Positions 27,125 through 36,151 are shown, counted from the stretch's first letter. The stretch is 58,037 bases of DNA from DATLXH01 sp035576005 (GCA_035576005.1 DATLXH010000106.1:1-58037); one strand, 5' to 3'. The notes: generated by a model from the letters alone, not told the origin. Numbers and translations: made by a program.

Positions 27125-27189
27125 ATTATACCGATGGCGTGTCGCCCTCGACTGGCCTGGTTCTTCCTCAATCTTCAGGGTGATAGAAT
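27125..27189. promoter_or_regulatory. Possible divergent promoter elements
   Basis: On the minus strand TATAAT (27125-27130) matches a -10 box and lies only 9 bases before the GT39 ATG, implying a leaderless or very short leader. On the plus strand TAGAAT (27184-27189) lies 33 bases before the YdcH-like gene. Neither has a convincing -35 box at the right distance. Confidence 0.3.
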
Positions 27190-27222
27190 CGTCCGCGAAA
27201 CTGGCTTCAAAGGAGGCTCTCG

Positions 27223-27444
27223 ATGTCGGAACAACTATCGAAGAACCAGAGCGCCGTTTCCCCTGAAGATGACGAGCTCCGCAAGTGGTCTGATGAGCAT
27301 CATCGCTACGAAGCCCGACTCGCTGAGCTTGCAGGAAAACAGCTCCTCAGTCCCGACGAGGAAGTCGAGGAGAAGCTCCTGAAGAAGCGAAAACTCTTTC
27401 TCAAAGATCAGATGGCGGCCAGACTCCGCGGTCGCGAACACTAA
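27223..27444 (+). CDS. YdcH/DUF465-like small protein
   Basis: 73 residues, highly charged and helical, with HHRYEARLAELAGKQLLSPD then EEKLLKKRKLFLKDQMA, which matches the pattern of small DUF465 (YdcH) proteins. GGAGG precedes the ATG at a good distance. Function unknown. It lies 68 bases before pssA on the same strand and may be co-transcribed. Confidence 0.72.
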   Translation: MSEQLSKNQSAVSPEDDELRKWSDEHHRYEARLAELAGKQLLSPDEEVEEKLLKKRKLFLKDQMAARLRGREH

Positions 27445-27512
27445 TTGACCCGCCCGACTCGAGAAGCGCTCACCCGGTGCCATCAGACGAAACTCCGCGG
27501 AGCTCGTAAGTC

Positions 27513-28388
27513 ATGATGGGTGACCGCTTGAACGGCGCCACGGTTCGTCGCAATCTCCGAAGAGGTGTGTACGTCATTCCGACCACCCTCACGGTCCTCA
27601 ACGTCTTCTTCGGATTCACGTCGATACTCAAAAGTATTCAGGCGTCTCATGCTGCGATTGCCGGCGATCCGGCACAAGCCGCACACTTTTTCCAGCTGGC
27701 CTGCTGGTCCTTGTTCGCTGCCGCGGTCTTCGACACGTTCGACGGGCTCGTCGCAAGGCTCATGAATGCGACGAGTGAGTTCGGCAAAGAGTACGACTCG
27801 CTTGCGGACGTAGTGACCTTCGGTGCAGCACCCGCCGTCCTCGTCTATACGTGGGGTCTTCACTTGTGGGGACGACTCGGTGGCGGCGCCGCTTTCCTGT
27901 TCCTCGTCGCCGGTTCGCTGCGGTTAGCACGCTTCAATATCAGTACTGCGAAGACCGACCATCGATATTTCATCGGCCTTCCCATCCCGGCTGGAGCACT
28001 GACTCTCGCGTCGATCATCGCGTACGCACCCTACCCCGTCACTGACGAGCGGTTCGCCGCCATCATGCTGGTAGTGACAGCTTTCCTCGGGTTCGCGATG
28101 GTTTCGACCTTCAAGTACAGGAGCCAGAAGTACGCGAACCTGCAGAAGCAACGGTCATTCGCCTACATACTCTTCTTTGCCCTGCTGCTCGTGCTCATGT
28201 ATCGCTGGACAGAGGAGTTCTTCCTCGTGTTCTTCCTGGCGTACGTAAGCTCCGGCCCGCTCATGAAGCTTTGGTCGATGCTGTTTCCGAATCGCCGAAC
28301 ACCGACGAGTCCGCTCGTCCCCCCTTCGGGCGATCGTAGCGCCGAGGTCAGCGATCCGCTCGAATCCACGCAGCCCAGCTCGCGATGA
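27513..28388 (+). CDS. pssA: CDP-diacylglycerol-serine O-phosphatidyltransferase
   Basis: 291 residues, several membrane helices. The CDP-alcohol phosphotransferase motif is complete: D74, D77-G78, A81-R82, G91, D95 and D99 (DTFDGLVAR then G-KEY-D-SLA-D). The enzyme makes phosphatidylserine, precursor of phosphatidylethanolamine, at the cytoplasmic membrane. The protein continues with a variable hydrophilic tail of about 35 residues. No psd gene is adjacent. The next gene begins on its stop codon (ATGA). Confidence 0.9.
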   Translation: MMGDRLNGATVRRNLRRGVYVIPTTLTVLNVFFGFTSILKSIQASHAAIAGDPAQAAHFFQLACWSLFAAAVFDTFDGLVARLMNATSEFGKEYDSLADVVTFGAAPAVLVYTWGLHLWGRLGGGAAFLFLVAGSLRLARFNISTAKTDHRYFIGLPIPAGALTLASIIAYAPYPVTDERFAAIMLVVTAFLGFAMVSTFKYRSQKYANLQKQRSFAYILFFALLLVLMYRWTEEFFLVFFLAYVSSGPLMKLWSMLFPNRRTPTSPLVPPSGDRSAEVSDPLESTQPSSR

Positions 28389-29389
28389 TCCCGAAGTCAA
28401 CTCTCGGGTTCAGACTCGCCATTGTGAATCCGCTGAATCTGGTCGGAGAGGAGCTCAGGACCATCCTTCGCGAGCGCGCTCTTCCACTGATGAACATCGA
28501 GCTTCTGGACGCCACCGGGACCGCGGGGGGCGCACTGACCGAGGTCAATGAAGAAGCGGCGTACGTACACGAGATCTCTGAAGAGTCACTCGAAGACATC
28601 GATGTCGCCATCTTCTGCGGTGACCCCGAATCGGTCGCAACCTGGATCGCGCGACACGAAGATGACGACTTCGCTGCGATCGATCTTACGCAGCCCTGTT
28701 CCGCGGATCAGGACGGTGCGCTCCTCGTTGCCGATCTGAACCTCGGCACTCTGCCGCATCTTCCGAAGCTCATCGTCTCGCCGCATCCAATCTCGATCGC
28801 GCTGGCGTTGATCATCCATACGATCGAGCAGATTGCGCCGGTTGAGCTGGCTACAGTGTCCGTCATCGAACCGGCGTCGTCACACAATCAGCCGGGCATC
28901 GACGAGCTCCTCGAGCAGACGCTCAGCGTTCTGAACGTGAGGGGCATTCCGAAGAAGGTCTTCGATCGCCAGCTCGCGTTCAACCTTTACCCGCCTGCTG
29001 ACAGCGCGCGAGTGGCGGAAGCAGTGGCCACGCAGGTCCGCAAGCTTGTGCGTCACGATCTCGCCATCACGGTTTCGATCACGCAGGGAACGATCTTTCA
29101 CGGTCACACTTTCGCGCTGTTCTGCCGAACCTCACCGTCGGTGACACGAGACTCGATCCTTGAAGCTCTCGCAGGCAACAACGCCATCACAGTTGCGGAT
29201 GATGAAGTGTCGACCGTGGAGGCAGCAGGGAAAGATCAGATACTCATCGGAACGGTGACTGCGGACCCCCAGCTTCCGGGCGGCTTCTGGATCTGGGCAG
29301 CCTGCGACAACCTCCGCCGCGGCTCGGCTCTCAATGCGATCCTGATCCTCGAGGAGATCCTCGCCCGCAGCAAACCGATGACGAACTGA
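28385..29389 (+). CDS. Aspartate-semialdehyde-dehydrogenase-like protein lacking the catalytic cysteine
   Basis: 334 residues with the overall plan of aspartate-semialdehyde dehydrogenase: an N-terminal nucleotide-binding part, DDFAAIDLT, a central catalytic part, FHGHTFALFCR (H241 region) and the C-terminal DNLRRGSALNAI block. The segment that should read PNC plus Ser/Thr is VSPHPISIALAL (about 131-142), without cysteine, and the usual glycine-rich start GxTGxVG is altered to IVNPLNLVGEE. It thus resembles the USG-1 branch rather than an active Asd. Its ATG overlaps the pssA stop. Catalysis of the usual reaction is unlikely; the real role is unknown. Confidence 0.75.
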   Translation: MIPKSTLGFRLAIVNPLNLVGEELRTILRERALPLMNIELLDATGTAGGALTEVNEEAAYVHEISEESLEDIDVAIFCGDPESVATWIARHEDDDFAAIDLTQPCSADQDGALLVADLNLGTLPHLPKLIVSPHPISIALALIIHTIEQIAPVELATVSVIEPASSHNQPGIDELLEQTLSVLNVRGIPKKVFDRQLAFNLYPPADSARVAEAVATQVRKLVRHDLAITVSITQGTIFHGHTFALFCRTSPSVTRDSILEALAGNNAITVADDEVSTVEAAGKDQILIGTVTADPQLPGGFWIWAACDNLRRGSALNAILILEEILARSKPMTN

Positions 29390-29392
29390 GCC

Positions 29393-29488
29393 GGTGAGCA
29401 CGTCGTTCGCCGGGAAGCGGGAGCGACTCGCCAGGTGCCTTTTCTTAGTTGCGGCACCCAGCAGTGCATCCGCTTCCGCGTCCCAGTT
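29393..29488 (-). other. Possible remnant of a helix-turn-helix coding segment
   Basis: In the minus strand this stretch can be read as NWDAEADALLGAATKK and then HLASRSRFPANDV, which follows the pattern W..EEDALLG....LA..LGR...AV of small Myb-like DNA-binding proteins. It is too short and has no start or stop of its own, so it may be chance or a decayed fragment. The surrounding 490-base gap otherwise holds only the repeat listed next. Confidence 0.2.
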
Positions 29489-29593
29489 TTCACGTGGATT
29501 TGCATCGTGTCGTCCCGAGCGTAAGAAGAGCGTGGAACGCTGGTGAAGAGGTGATGACACCCGTCGTGGACTCGCGCCCCGAAGGGGGCGAAT

Positions 29594-29771
29594 CCCTCTC
29601 CCCGGCGGGGAGAGGGTGGTCGCGTAGCGGCCGGGAGAGGGGCCGCGAGAGATACGAAGACCTCGCCCTTTCCGACGGACTGGCGAGACTTTCACGCCCC
29701 TCTCCCTGCTTCGCTCCGCTCGCTTCCCTCTCCCCGCTGGGGAGAGGGATACGCCGCTTCGCGGCTCAACC
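29594..29771. repeat. CCCTCTCCCC hairpin repeat, copy 1
   Basis: Two near-identical 23-base palindromes of the type CCCTCTCCCCGGCGGGGAG lie at 29594-29616 and 29726-29748. The stretch 29640-29771 is, in reverse complement, about 90 percent identical by eye to 36009-36137. It lies in a gap without genes. Confidence 0.7.
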
Positions 29772-29877
29772 ACGTCAGTCAACCAGTGTCATCAGAAGCT
29801 CAGGCGCAAAAGCGACAGCTCTCCTTTTCGCGATTCTCAACAACCTGCCATTTCGATCCGGCAACCGGGGGCGAGCC

Positions 29878-30354
29878 CTACTTCGCCTTCAACTCGCCCA
29901 GCAGGTCCGGCCCGTGCGTCGCCGTCTCGACCTTCTTGAAGATCTTCCTGATACGGCCATCTGCGCCGATCAGATAGGTCCTTCGGGCGACGCCCCAGCT
30001 TTTGCGACCGTACATATTTTTCTCCTTCCAGACGCCGTACATCTTCGAAACATCGGATGTCTCATCTGCGAGGAGCGGGAAGTTCAAGTCGAACTTTTTG
30101 CGGAACTTCTCGTGACTTGCGATTGAATCGGTCGAGACGCCGAGCACAACGGCTCCCTCTTTATCAATGTCGGCCTTGGAGTCGCGGAGTGAGCACGCCT
30201 GTGCCGTGCAGCCAGGAGTGTCGTCCTTCGGGTAAAAATAGAGAATGACCTCTTTCCCGCTGTAGTCGCTCAGACTGACGTGACCTCCCTCTGTCGATGG
30301 CAGGCGGAAGTTGGGCGCCACATCCCCTACCTTTGGCTCGTAGAAATCCTGCAT
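29878..30354 (-). CDS. bcp: Thioredoxin-dependent peroxiredoxin (BCP/PrxQ type)
   Basis: 158 residues. The peroxidatic cysteine C49 and resolving cysteine C54 (DDTPGCTAQAC) are spaced as in atypical 2-Cys PrxQ/BCP enzymes, which reduce hydrogen and organic peroxides with thioredoxin. APNFRLPSTEGG and ILYFYPKD support the fold. AAGGAG lies 8 nt before the ATG. Cytosolic. The gap to the aminotransferase gene (about 130 bases) has no clear feature. Confidence 0.94.
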   Translation of the reverse strand: MQDFYEPKVGDVAPNFRLPSTEGGHVSLSDYSGKEVILYFYPKDDTPGCTAQACSLRDSKADIDKEGAVVLGVSTDSIASHEKFRKKFDLNFPLLADETSDVSKMYGVWKEKNMYGRKSWGVARRTYLIGADGRIRKIFKKVETATHGPDLLGELKAK

Positions 30355-30483
30355 GGGTGTAACTCCTTTTGTGAGCGGTACCTCTCCGTGGGGGAAGGTG
30401 TTTCCGGGGTGAAGGTCCTTACGTCTGATGTGGCCGTCATCGATTGCATGATGAATGGCGAGTGATTTTACGACCAGTGAAGA

Positions 30484-31650
30484 TTATCTGGCAGCTTTGT
30501 TGTCACGGAACGCTTCGATGCGACGACAGGCCTCTTCGAGCGTCCGGAGATCCTTTGCGAAGCAGAAGCGGAGGAACTTCTCACCTCGCCCTCCTTCAAA
30601 AAACGCTGCTCCAGGAACCGACGCAACTCTGCAATTCGTCAGAAGCGACTCCGCGGCGTGCTTACCACTATCGAATCGCTGGCTGACGTCTGCAAGCATG
30701 TAATAGGCACCCGCTGGAATCAGTGGAGGGAGATTCACCCGCCGCAGGGTATCGGCCATGAGGTCTCGCTTCTGCTGATAGTCAACCGACATGGCGCTGT
30801 AGTATTCGGGCCCTATATCCAGGGCGCGCGCGACCCCCCATTGAAGCGGTGTCGGGGCGCAAACGTAGAAGAGATCATTGATCAGTCCGATGGCGGTAGA
30901 TATCGCCGGAGGTGCGGCGACGTAACCGATTCGCCATCCGGTGATTGAGAACGTCTTCGAAAATCCTGAAATTGTAATCGTCAGGTCGCGGCACGACTCG
31001 ATCGACGCCATCGACTCATGAGCCTTCCCGTCGTAAACGATGTACTCGTAAATTTCATCGGTATAGGCCCACGCTGAGAATTCCCGACAAAGCGCACCTA
31101 CCTTTTCGAGCTCCTGACGGTTGAAAACCTTGCCGGATGGATTGGACGGAGTGCAGACCACGACACCTCTCGTCTTCGCGGTGAAAGCCGCCCGGAGACG
31201 ATCGAAGTCGATCGTCCAGTCGGGCGGCTGCATCGGGACAATGACCGCTTTGACGCCGAGGACCTTGAGAGTATTGAGGTGATACCCGTAGAACGGTTCG
31301 AAGAGGATGACTTCGTCACCGGCATTGAGGGTTGCCATCGCAGCGGCAGCGAAGCCTCCGGTAGCACCGATCGTCACGACAAGCTCCCGCTCGGGGTCTA
31401 CGTCGAATCGATTGAACGACGAGATCTTTTTAGCAATCTTCGTTCGAAGGGGATCGATCCCCTCGAGCCTCGAGTAGGTCGAGCGGCCGCCTCTGATCGC
31501 GTCTGTGGCTCCCTCGATCAGTTCCGGTAATGTCGGGAGGTCGCAGATTCCCTGCCCGAGGTTGATACCGTCGACGCGCTCACACTCGCGCGACATCCTC
31601 CGAATGTCGGATTGGACCAGGCCTCGAAGGCGCTCGCTCGTCTGTGTCAT
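30484..31650 (-). CDS. Class I/II PLP-dependent aminotransferase
   Basis: 388 residues of fold-type I. The Schiff-base lysine is K232 in SGFSKTFSITGWRIGY; NPSGKVF, YTDEIYEYIVYDG and the C-terminal FLRFCFAK arginine are present. The close relatives by motif are aspartate-type, kynurenine or methionine aminotransferases; the exact substrate cannot be fixed. It reads alone on its strand; the 260 bases upstream, towards the divergent secreted-protein gene, probably carry promoters but no box is convincing. Confidence 0.9.
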   Translation of the reverse strand: MTQTSERLRGLVQSDIRRMSRECERVDGINLGQGICDLPTLPELIEGATDAIRGGRSTYSRLEGIDPLRTKIAKKISSFNRFDVDPERELVVTIGATGGFAAAAMATLNAGDEVILFEPFYGYHLNTLKVLGVKAVIVPMQPPDWTIDFDRLRAAFTAKTRGVVVCTPSNPSGKVFNRQELEKVGALCREFSAWAYTDEIYEYIVYDGKAHESMASIESCRDLTITISGFSKTFSITGWRIGYVAAPPAISTAIGLINDLFYVCAPTPLQWGVARALDIGPEYYSAMSVDYQQKRDLMADTLRRVNLPPLIPAGAYYMLADVSQRFDSGKHAAESLLTNCRVASVPGAAFFEGGRGEKFLRFCFAKDLRTLEEACRRIEAFRDNKAAR

Positions 31651-31910
31651 TTCATTGGTTTCCCGTGACGGAGAGTAGTTTAGCCGTCATTGACCTGGCA
31701 ACAAGTCTCCACTCGCACCGACTGCAGGATAAAAGAGGGCTGATTGCATCGGGCATCCCAGCATGCCGCCCGCCCGCCGTGTGCCCCACACCCGCCAACT
31801 CCGATCCGCGAGACCGGCCGGGTCGAGCTCGCTCAGCGCAACTCCACACTCACATGGAATGTCCGTCACGAAGCCGTCGTTGCGATCACTGCCGGTACCG
31901 GGGAAGGTTC

Positions 31911-32873
31911 ATGAAAGCTCTCAGGTACGTTTCAATCGCATTCGCAGCACTGTTCGTCTCAACAGTTTCTGTCGTTGCTCAGGTGAATGACACCTATGTC
32001 ATTCCCGTTGTCGCGAACACCGCCGGGGCAAACAACTCGATCTGGACGACCGAGCTGAATGTCTTCAACCCTCAGTCTCACGAGCTGAAGGTCAGCATCG
32101 TTTTCCTCCCTCAGGGAGGAGGTGCAGGTGATCGGTTCGATTTCAAAGTTCCGGCGAACTCCAACGCGTGGACGATGAACGTGATCGATGATCTCTTCGA
32201 TCGATCGGGTCTCGGCTCGCTCCTCATTGCGACATTTCCGGAGCTGAATCCCTCGGTCCCCAATGATGTGCTCTCCCGCGCGTTCCTGGTCAACAGCAAG
32301 ACCTTCAACACTGCGTCGAACGGCACCTTCGGCCAACAGGCACAAGGGGTGTGGACAGGACTCGAAGACTACGATTCCGACGGCATCAGCGCGGTTGCAC
32401 ACGGAGTCAGGAATTTCGGTGCTCCCGGTATCAGCGGATTCCGAAGCAGTATTGGAGCTTCGAACATAGGCCGCAACAGCGTCACGATGCGTGTCTCGGT
32501 TTACGACGCCGACGGAAAGACGGTAGCCGACAGAATCCCGTTCGTCATTCCGCCCCAGGGGCACATACAGGACCGTCTTCCAGTCCAGGTAGATCGTGGT
32601 TCCGTCGAATTTACGGTCGACGACCCGACACGCGACGCGGTGGTGTTCCCCTACGTGACCGTTGCAGACAACCGCACCAATGGCCCGGTCTACTTGAATC
32701 CTGTCCTGCTGGCGAGCCCGAAGTCGCTCTTCTTCAAGATGGGCGGCCAGAGGCAGATCGGAAGGACGATCGAGCTCGCCAGAGCGCGCGAGATCGCACA
32801 GAGTGCAGCCACGCGTCGAACTGGCGCCGTTTCCGGCGGCGGGGCGCTGAGGATAACGAGCATGGAGCGTTAG
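31911..32873 (+). CDS. Secreted beta-rich protein related to the metallopeptidase tail domain
   Basis: 320 residues with a signal peptide (SIAFAALFVSTVSVVAQ). The mature part has the pattern YVIPVVANTAGANNSIWTTE, then NVFNPQ, FLPQGG and a late IPPQGHIQD block; the same pattern recurs in the C-terminal third of the 1481-residue metallopeptidase here, so this looks like a stand-alone copy of that extracellular domain. No catalytic motif. The frame is open far upstream, but the ATG used here begins the signal peptide and has GGGGAAGG ahead. Confidence 0.78.
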   Translation: MKALRYVSIAFAALFVSTVSVVAQVNDTYVIPVVANTAGANNSIWTTELNVFNPQSHELKVSIVFLPQGGGAGDRFDFKVPANSNAWTMNVIDDLFDRSGLGSLLIATFPELNPSVPNDVLSRAFLVNSKTFNTASNGTFGQQAQGVWTGLEDYDSDGISAVAHGVRNFGAPGISGFRSSIGASNIGRNSVTMRVSVYDADGKTVADRIPFVIPPQGHIQDRLPVQVDRGSVEFTVDDPTRDAVVFPYVTVADNRTNGPVYLNPVLLASPKSLFFKMGGQRQIGRTIELARAREIAQSAATRRTGAVSGGGALRITSMER

Positions 32874-32972
32874 GCTCGAGGTCCTTGCTTTTCGCGTTCC
32901 CGCTCCCGATTGGTCGTTAGCCCCAACGCCAAGGCCCTCCATCGGAAGGAGCGCTATGGGAAAGGTTCAGAC

Positions 32973-32996
32973 CGGGAGCGGGAGCGGGAGCGGGAG
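32973..32996. repeat. (CGGGAG)4 tandem hexamer
   Basis: Four perfect copies of CGGGAG. A short inverted counterpart (TTCCCGCTCCCG) lies near 32896-32907, so the gap could fold as a hairpin. Similar GGGAGC-rich sequence is near 55340-55380, after livF. Located between the secreted-protein gene and the helicase gene. Confidence 0.7.
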
Positions 32997-33060
32997 TTTT
33001 ACTACGGTGTTGGAGCGGCACTACCCAAATCACTCGCTACCCTCTAACATGAGATAACTG

Positions 33061-35505
33061 ATGCGAGTCGATTTCGAGGGACGAACAGTCTCCTGTTCGG
33101 TGAATGATCTTGTTCATGAATCGACTTATCGACGCATCGGGGTCGAGCGCGGCGATGGCTTCCGGCGGATGTGGATCGGGCAGGAGATCCATACAAAGCG
33201 AGCAGAACTGCGGGCTGCCGAGGATCCCAACTACCGTGCGGAAGTCACGGTGTCGCATCGGATCGAGGTTGGCGGCTGGACCGTCACCATCTCCGGCAGG
33301 ATCGACGGCCTGTCGGTTGATCGCAGGGAAAAGCTCGCAATCATCGAAGAAGTGAAGTCGATCCACTTCGATCTCGAGCTCGAAGCACTCTACAGGTCGG
33401 AGAAATTACAGCGTCATCTCTACCAGGTGATGCTCTACTCATACTTTCTTTCCGAACTGCCCGACTACTCCGGCTACCGCTTTTCCCCTCAGCTCGTTCT
33501 GATCGATCTGATCAGCGGTCAGCCTGAGATCGTCGACGCACCGTTCAATCGGGATGACGTCGCCTCTGCGCTCGGCGCCTCGGTAGCTCACCTGCTCGAC
33601 AAACTCGAATCCGCTCACGCGCTACAGGTTGCGAAGCAGGCCTTCGCCAACACCCTCGATTTCCCGTTTGCCTCGATGCGCCCCTTCCAGAAAGAGATGA
33701 TCGACGCGGTCGCGCGCGCCGTTCATCAGAGCGAGGCCCTCCTGGTCGCAGCACCAACCGGAGTGGGGAAAACGATGGCGTCGCTTTTCCCTGCACTCAT
33801 CGAGTCGCTGAAACTCGGGAAGAAGTTGTTTTATCTCACCTCGAAAACGCTCCAGCAGGAAATTGCCGTCGATGCGCTCAAGATGCTCAACGACGGCTCG
33901 TTCCGCGTGCTTCGCATCCGATCGAAGAAAAAGATGTGCGCCAACGACGAGATCATCTGTCACGAGGATTTCTGTCGTTACGCCGCCCGCTATACCGAGA
34001 AGATGGAGAAGAGCGGATTCGTCTCACGGCTTGTGACGGACATGAGCTACTTCGATCCGGATGTCACGTTCGAGCTCGCGAAGTCGCAGGAAGTCTGTCC
34101 TTTCGAAGTCTCTCTGGAGTTGATCGAAGAAGCCGACGTGATCATCTGCGACTACAACTACATCTTCGATCCATACGTTGGACTCAAAGCGTTTCAAAAG
34201 GACGACGACTACGGAGACTGCGTTCTCATCATTGACGAGGCGCACAACCTGGTGGACCGAGGTCGAGGCTACTACTCACCGGAGTTGCACGAAAAAAGCA
34301 TCGACCAGGTGCGGATGCTTCTGAGCAGCCGCAACTGCTGGCTCGATGGCGCGGACGAGTTGCTCGAGGAGCTCAGGAGCCACTTCTCTGAGATGGCGGA
34401 ATCGCTCGATAAGGAAGCATCGATTCGACAGGCCGTCTGCGAACCGTCCCGCCGGGTTTTCTTCGATCAACGTCAGGGGTGGGAACGTCTCGTCATTCAA
34501 TACATCGGCTGGAAGATCGAGAATCGGATCGCCGAAGAGAACGACCCGCTGATCGATTTTTACTTCAAGCTCGTCAAGTTCACAAACACCCTCTCGGAGA
34601 GCGGAGACGAGTTCACCTCACTCATCGAGCAGACGAGCGAAGGTCTCAAGCTCAAGATTTTCTGTAAGGACCCTTCACGCTTTCTCGGTCGGATCATTGA
34701 CTCTTCGCATGCGACCATCGCGATCTCGGCAACGCTCGAGCCTTTCGATTTTTACCGCAAGACACTCGGCTTTCCGACCGCTCGCTCATCCGAGCTCTCG
34801 CTCCCCTCGCCGTTCCCGCGCGAGAATCGGAAGATCGTCATCATCCCTGCGGTCGATACGACGTGGAAGCAGCGAACTCTCCACTATGACGGGATCGCTG
34901 CCGCTGTGGCTGACATGGCCAGCTCCGTCGACGGAAATTCGCTTGCACTCTTTCCCAGCTACGCCTTCCTGAGGGAAGTCTCCGATCGACTTCCGATCCT
35001 CAGGAAGAACGTGATGACGCAGCGTAATGACATGACGGATTACGAACGCAGCGCGATCCTCGACGTGTTGCGGGACAGACGAAAGAGCGAAGGCACTCTG
35101 GTCCTCGCGGTCTCGGGAGGGATGTATGCCGAAGGGATCGATTACCAGGGTGAGATGCTCTCGGGCGTGTTCGTCGTCGGGCCGGCCCTTCCCACCGTGA
35201 GCTTCGAGCAGGAATTACTCAAGCGCTATTACGACGACCAATATGGATGTGGATTCGAGTATGCGTATCTAATCCCCGGGATGACCCGCGTTGTGCAGTC
35301 AGCGGGCCGAGTGATCCGTAGTGAGAGCGATATCGGAGTGATTGCCCTCCTTTGCAAACGATTCACGATGGAGAGTTACACTCGCTATTTCCCGGCCGAC
35401 TGGTACGACGACTCGCCGCGGGAGCTCGTCACGAAGAAGCCGGGCGCCGAGATTCGCTCATTTTTTGAAACGAAACGCACGCCGCAATTGAGTTTCCTTC
35501 GGTAG
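33061..35505 (+). CDS. XPD/DinG-type helicase with N-terminal PD-(D/E)XK nuclease-like domain
   Basis: 814 residues. Residues 60-130 look like a PD-(D/E)XK nuclease core: GRIDG (D82), IIEEVKS (E97, K99) and QRHLYQVMLY (Q117 to Y121). The helicase follows: APTGVGKT (Walker A, 231-238), four cysteines C293, C300, C305 and C346 that fit the Fe-S cluster of XPD/DinG, DEAH (392-395), and near the C-terminus the motif VVQSAGRVIRSESD. The enzyme probably unwinds and trims DNA in repair. The TAG stop sits inside a small hairpin that resembles the end of the palindromic repeat. Confidence 0.88.
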   Translation: MRVDFEGRTVSCSVNDLVHESTYRRIGVERGDGFRRMWIGQEIHTKRAELRAAEDPNYRAEVTVSHRIEVGGWTVTISGRIDGLSVDRREKLAIIEEVKSIHFDLELEALYRSEKLQRHLYQVMLYSYFLSELPDYSGYRFSPQLVLIDLISGQPEIVDAPFNRDDVASALGASVAHLLDKLESAHALQVAKQAFANTLDFPFASMRPFQKEMIDAVARAVHQSEALLVAAPTGVGKTMASLFPALIESLKLGKKLFYLTSKTLQQEIAVDALKMLNDGSFRVLRIRSKKKMCANDEIICHEDFCRYAARYTEKMEKSGFVSRLVTDMSYFDPDVTFELAKSQEVCPFEVSLELIEEADVIICDYNYIFDPYVGLKAFQKDDDYGDCVLIIDEAHNLVDRGRGYYSPELHEKSIDQVRMLLSSRNCWLDGADELLEELRSHFSEMAESLDKEASIRQAVCEPSRRVFFDQRQGWERLVIQYIGWKIENRIAEENDPLIDFYFKLVKFTNTLSESGDEFTSLIEQTSEGLKLKIFCKDPSRFLGRIIDSSHATIAISATLEPFDFYRKTLGFPTARSSELSLPSPFPRENRKIVIIPAVDTTWKQRTLHYDGIAAAVADMASSVDGNSLALFPSYAFLREVSDRLPILRKNVMTQRNDMTDYERSAILDVLRDRRKSEGTLVLAVSGGMYAEGIDYQGEMLSGVFVVGPALPTVSFEQELLKRYYDDQYGCGFEYAYLIPGMTRVVQSAGRVIRSESDIGVIALLCKRFTMESYTRYFPADWYDDSPRELVTKKPGAEIRSFFETKRTPQLSFLR

Positions 35506-35520
35506 TGCGCATTTCGCACT
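35504..35520 (+). repeat. Degenerate repeat terminus forming a hairpin at the helicase stop
   Basis: AGTGCG, a CATTT loop and CGCACT form a perfect 6-bp hairpin that includes the last two bases of the TAG stop; the sequence from the stop onward (TAGTGCGCATTTCGCACTGA) is a diverged form of the palindromic element end. Confidence 0.5.
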
Positions 35521-35573
35521 GACCCTTGCCTTTAAGGCGTCGATCGTTAGATTGCACCACCAGGAGAGCGTTC

Positions 35574-35993
35574 ATGTCAGTCATCATCCGATCCACAGGT
35601 TCCTTCAGGAACGAAGTCCGAGCAGGCGATCACACGATCGTCATGGATGAACCTGAAAGTGCCGGCGGTACGAACAGCGGGGCAACGCCGTACGACTTAC
35701 TCGCCGCAGCCCTCGGGGGATGCACGTCGATGACGCTGCACTTCTATGCGAAACGCGAATCGCTGCCTTTGGAAGGCGTCGAAGTTACGATCGATCACGG
35801 ACGCGAGCATGCGAAGGATTGCGAGGCATGCCTGACCACGACCGGCTACATTCACCGTTTCAATCTGAAGATCAAACTAACCGGACCGCTGACCGGCGAA
35901 CAGAAGACAACACTCCTCGGCGTCGCCAGGCGCTGCCCCGTCTACAAGACGCTGACCTCGGAGATCAACATCGAAGAGACGCTCGTGGAGTGA
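35574..35993 (+). CDS. OsmC/Ohr-family peroxidase-like protein
   Basis: 139 residues. The two reactive cysteines of the family are C50 (ALGGCTSM) and C121 (RRCPVYK). Family members reduce organic hydroperoxides or act in envelope stress. CAGGAGAG precedes the ATG used here; an open frame upstream is not family-like. It follows the helicase gene on the same strand with about 70 bases between them. Confidence 0.9.
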   Translation: MSVIIRSTGSFRNEVRAGDHTIVMDEPESAGGTNSGATPYDLLAAALGGCTSMTLHFYAKRESLPLEGVEVTIDHGREHAKDCEACLTTTGYIHRFNLKIKLTGPLTGEQKTTLLGVARRCPVYKTLTSEINIEETLVE

Positions 35994-36008
35994 AAGATGT
36001 CGTCCCTA

Positions 36009-36137
36009 AAAGCCGCGTAGCGGCGTGTCCCTCTCCCCGGCGGGGAGAGGGAAGCGAGCGAAGCGAAGCAGGGTGAGGGGCGTGAAAGTCTTGCGAGTCC
36101 GTCGTGGAAGGCGAGGTCTTCGTATCTCTCCCGGTCG
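36009..36137. repeat. CCCTCTCCCC hairpin repeat, copy 2
   Basis: Carries the 23-base palindrome at 36029-36051 and continues with sequence matching 29640-29771 in reverse complement. It separates the convergent osmC-like and ligA genes and ends about 15 bases from the ligA stop; a bidirectional 3' hairpin is plausible. Confidence 0.7.
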
Positions 36138-36151
36138 CTGACGGCTCTCCA

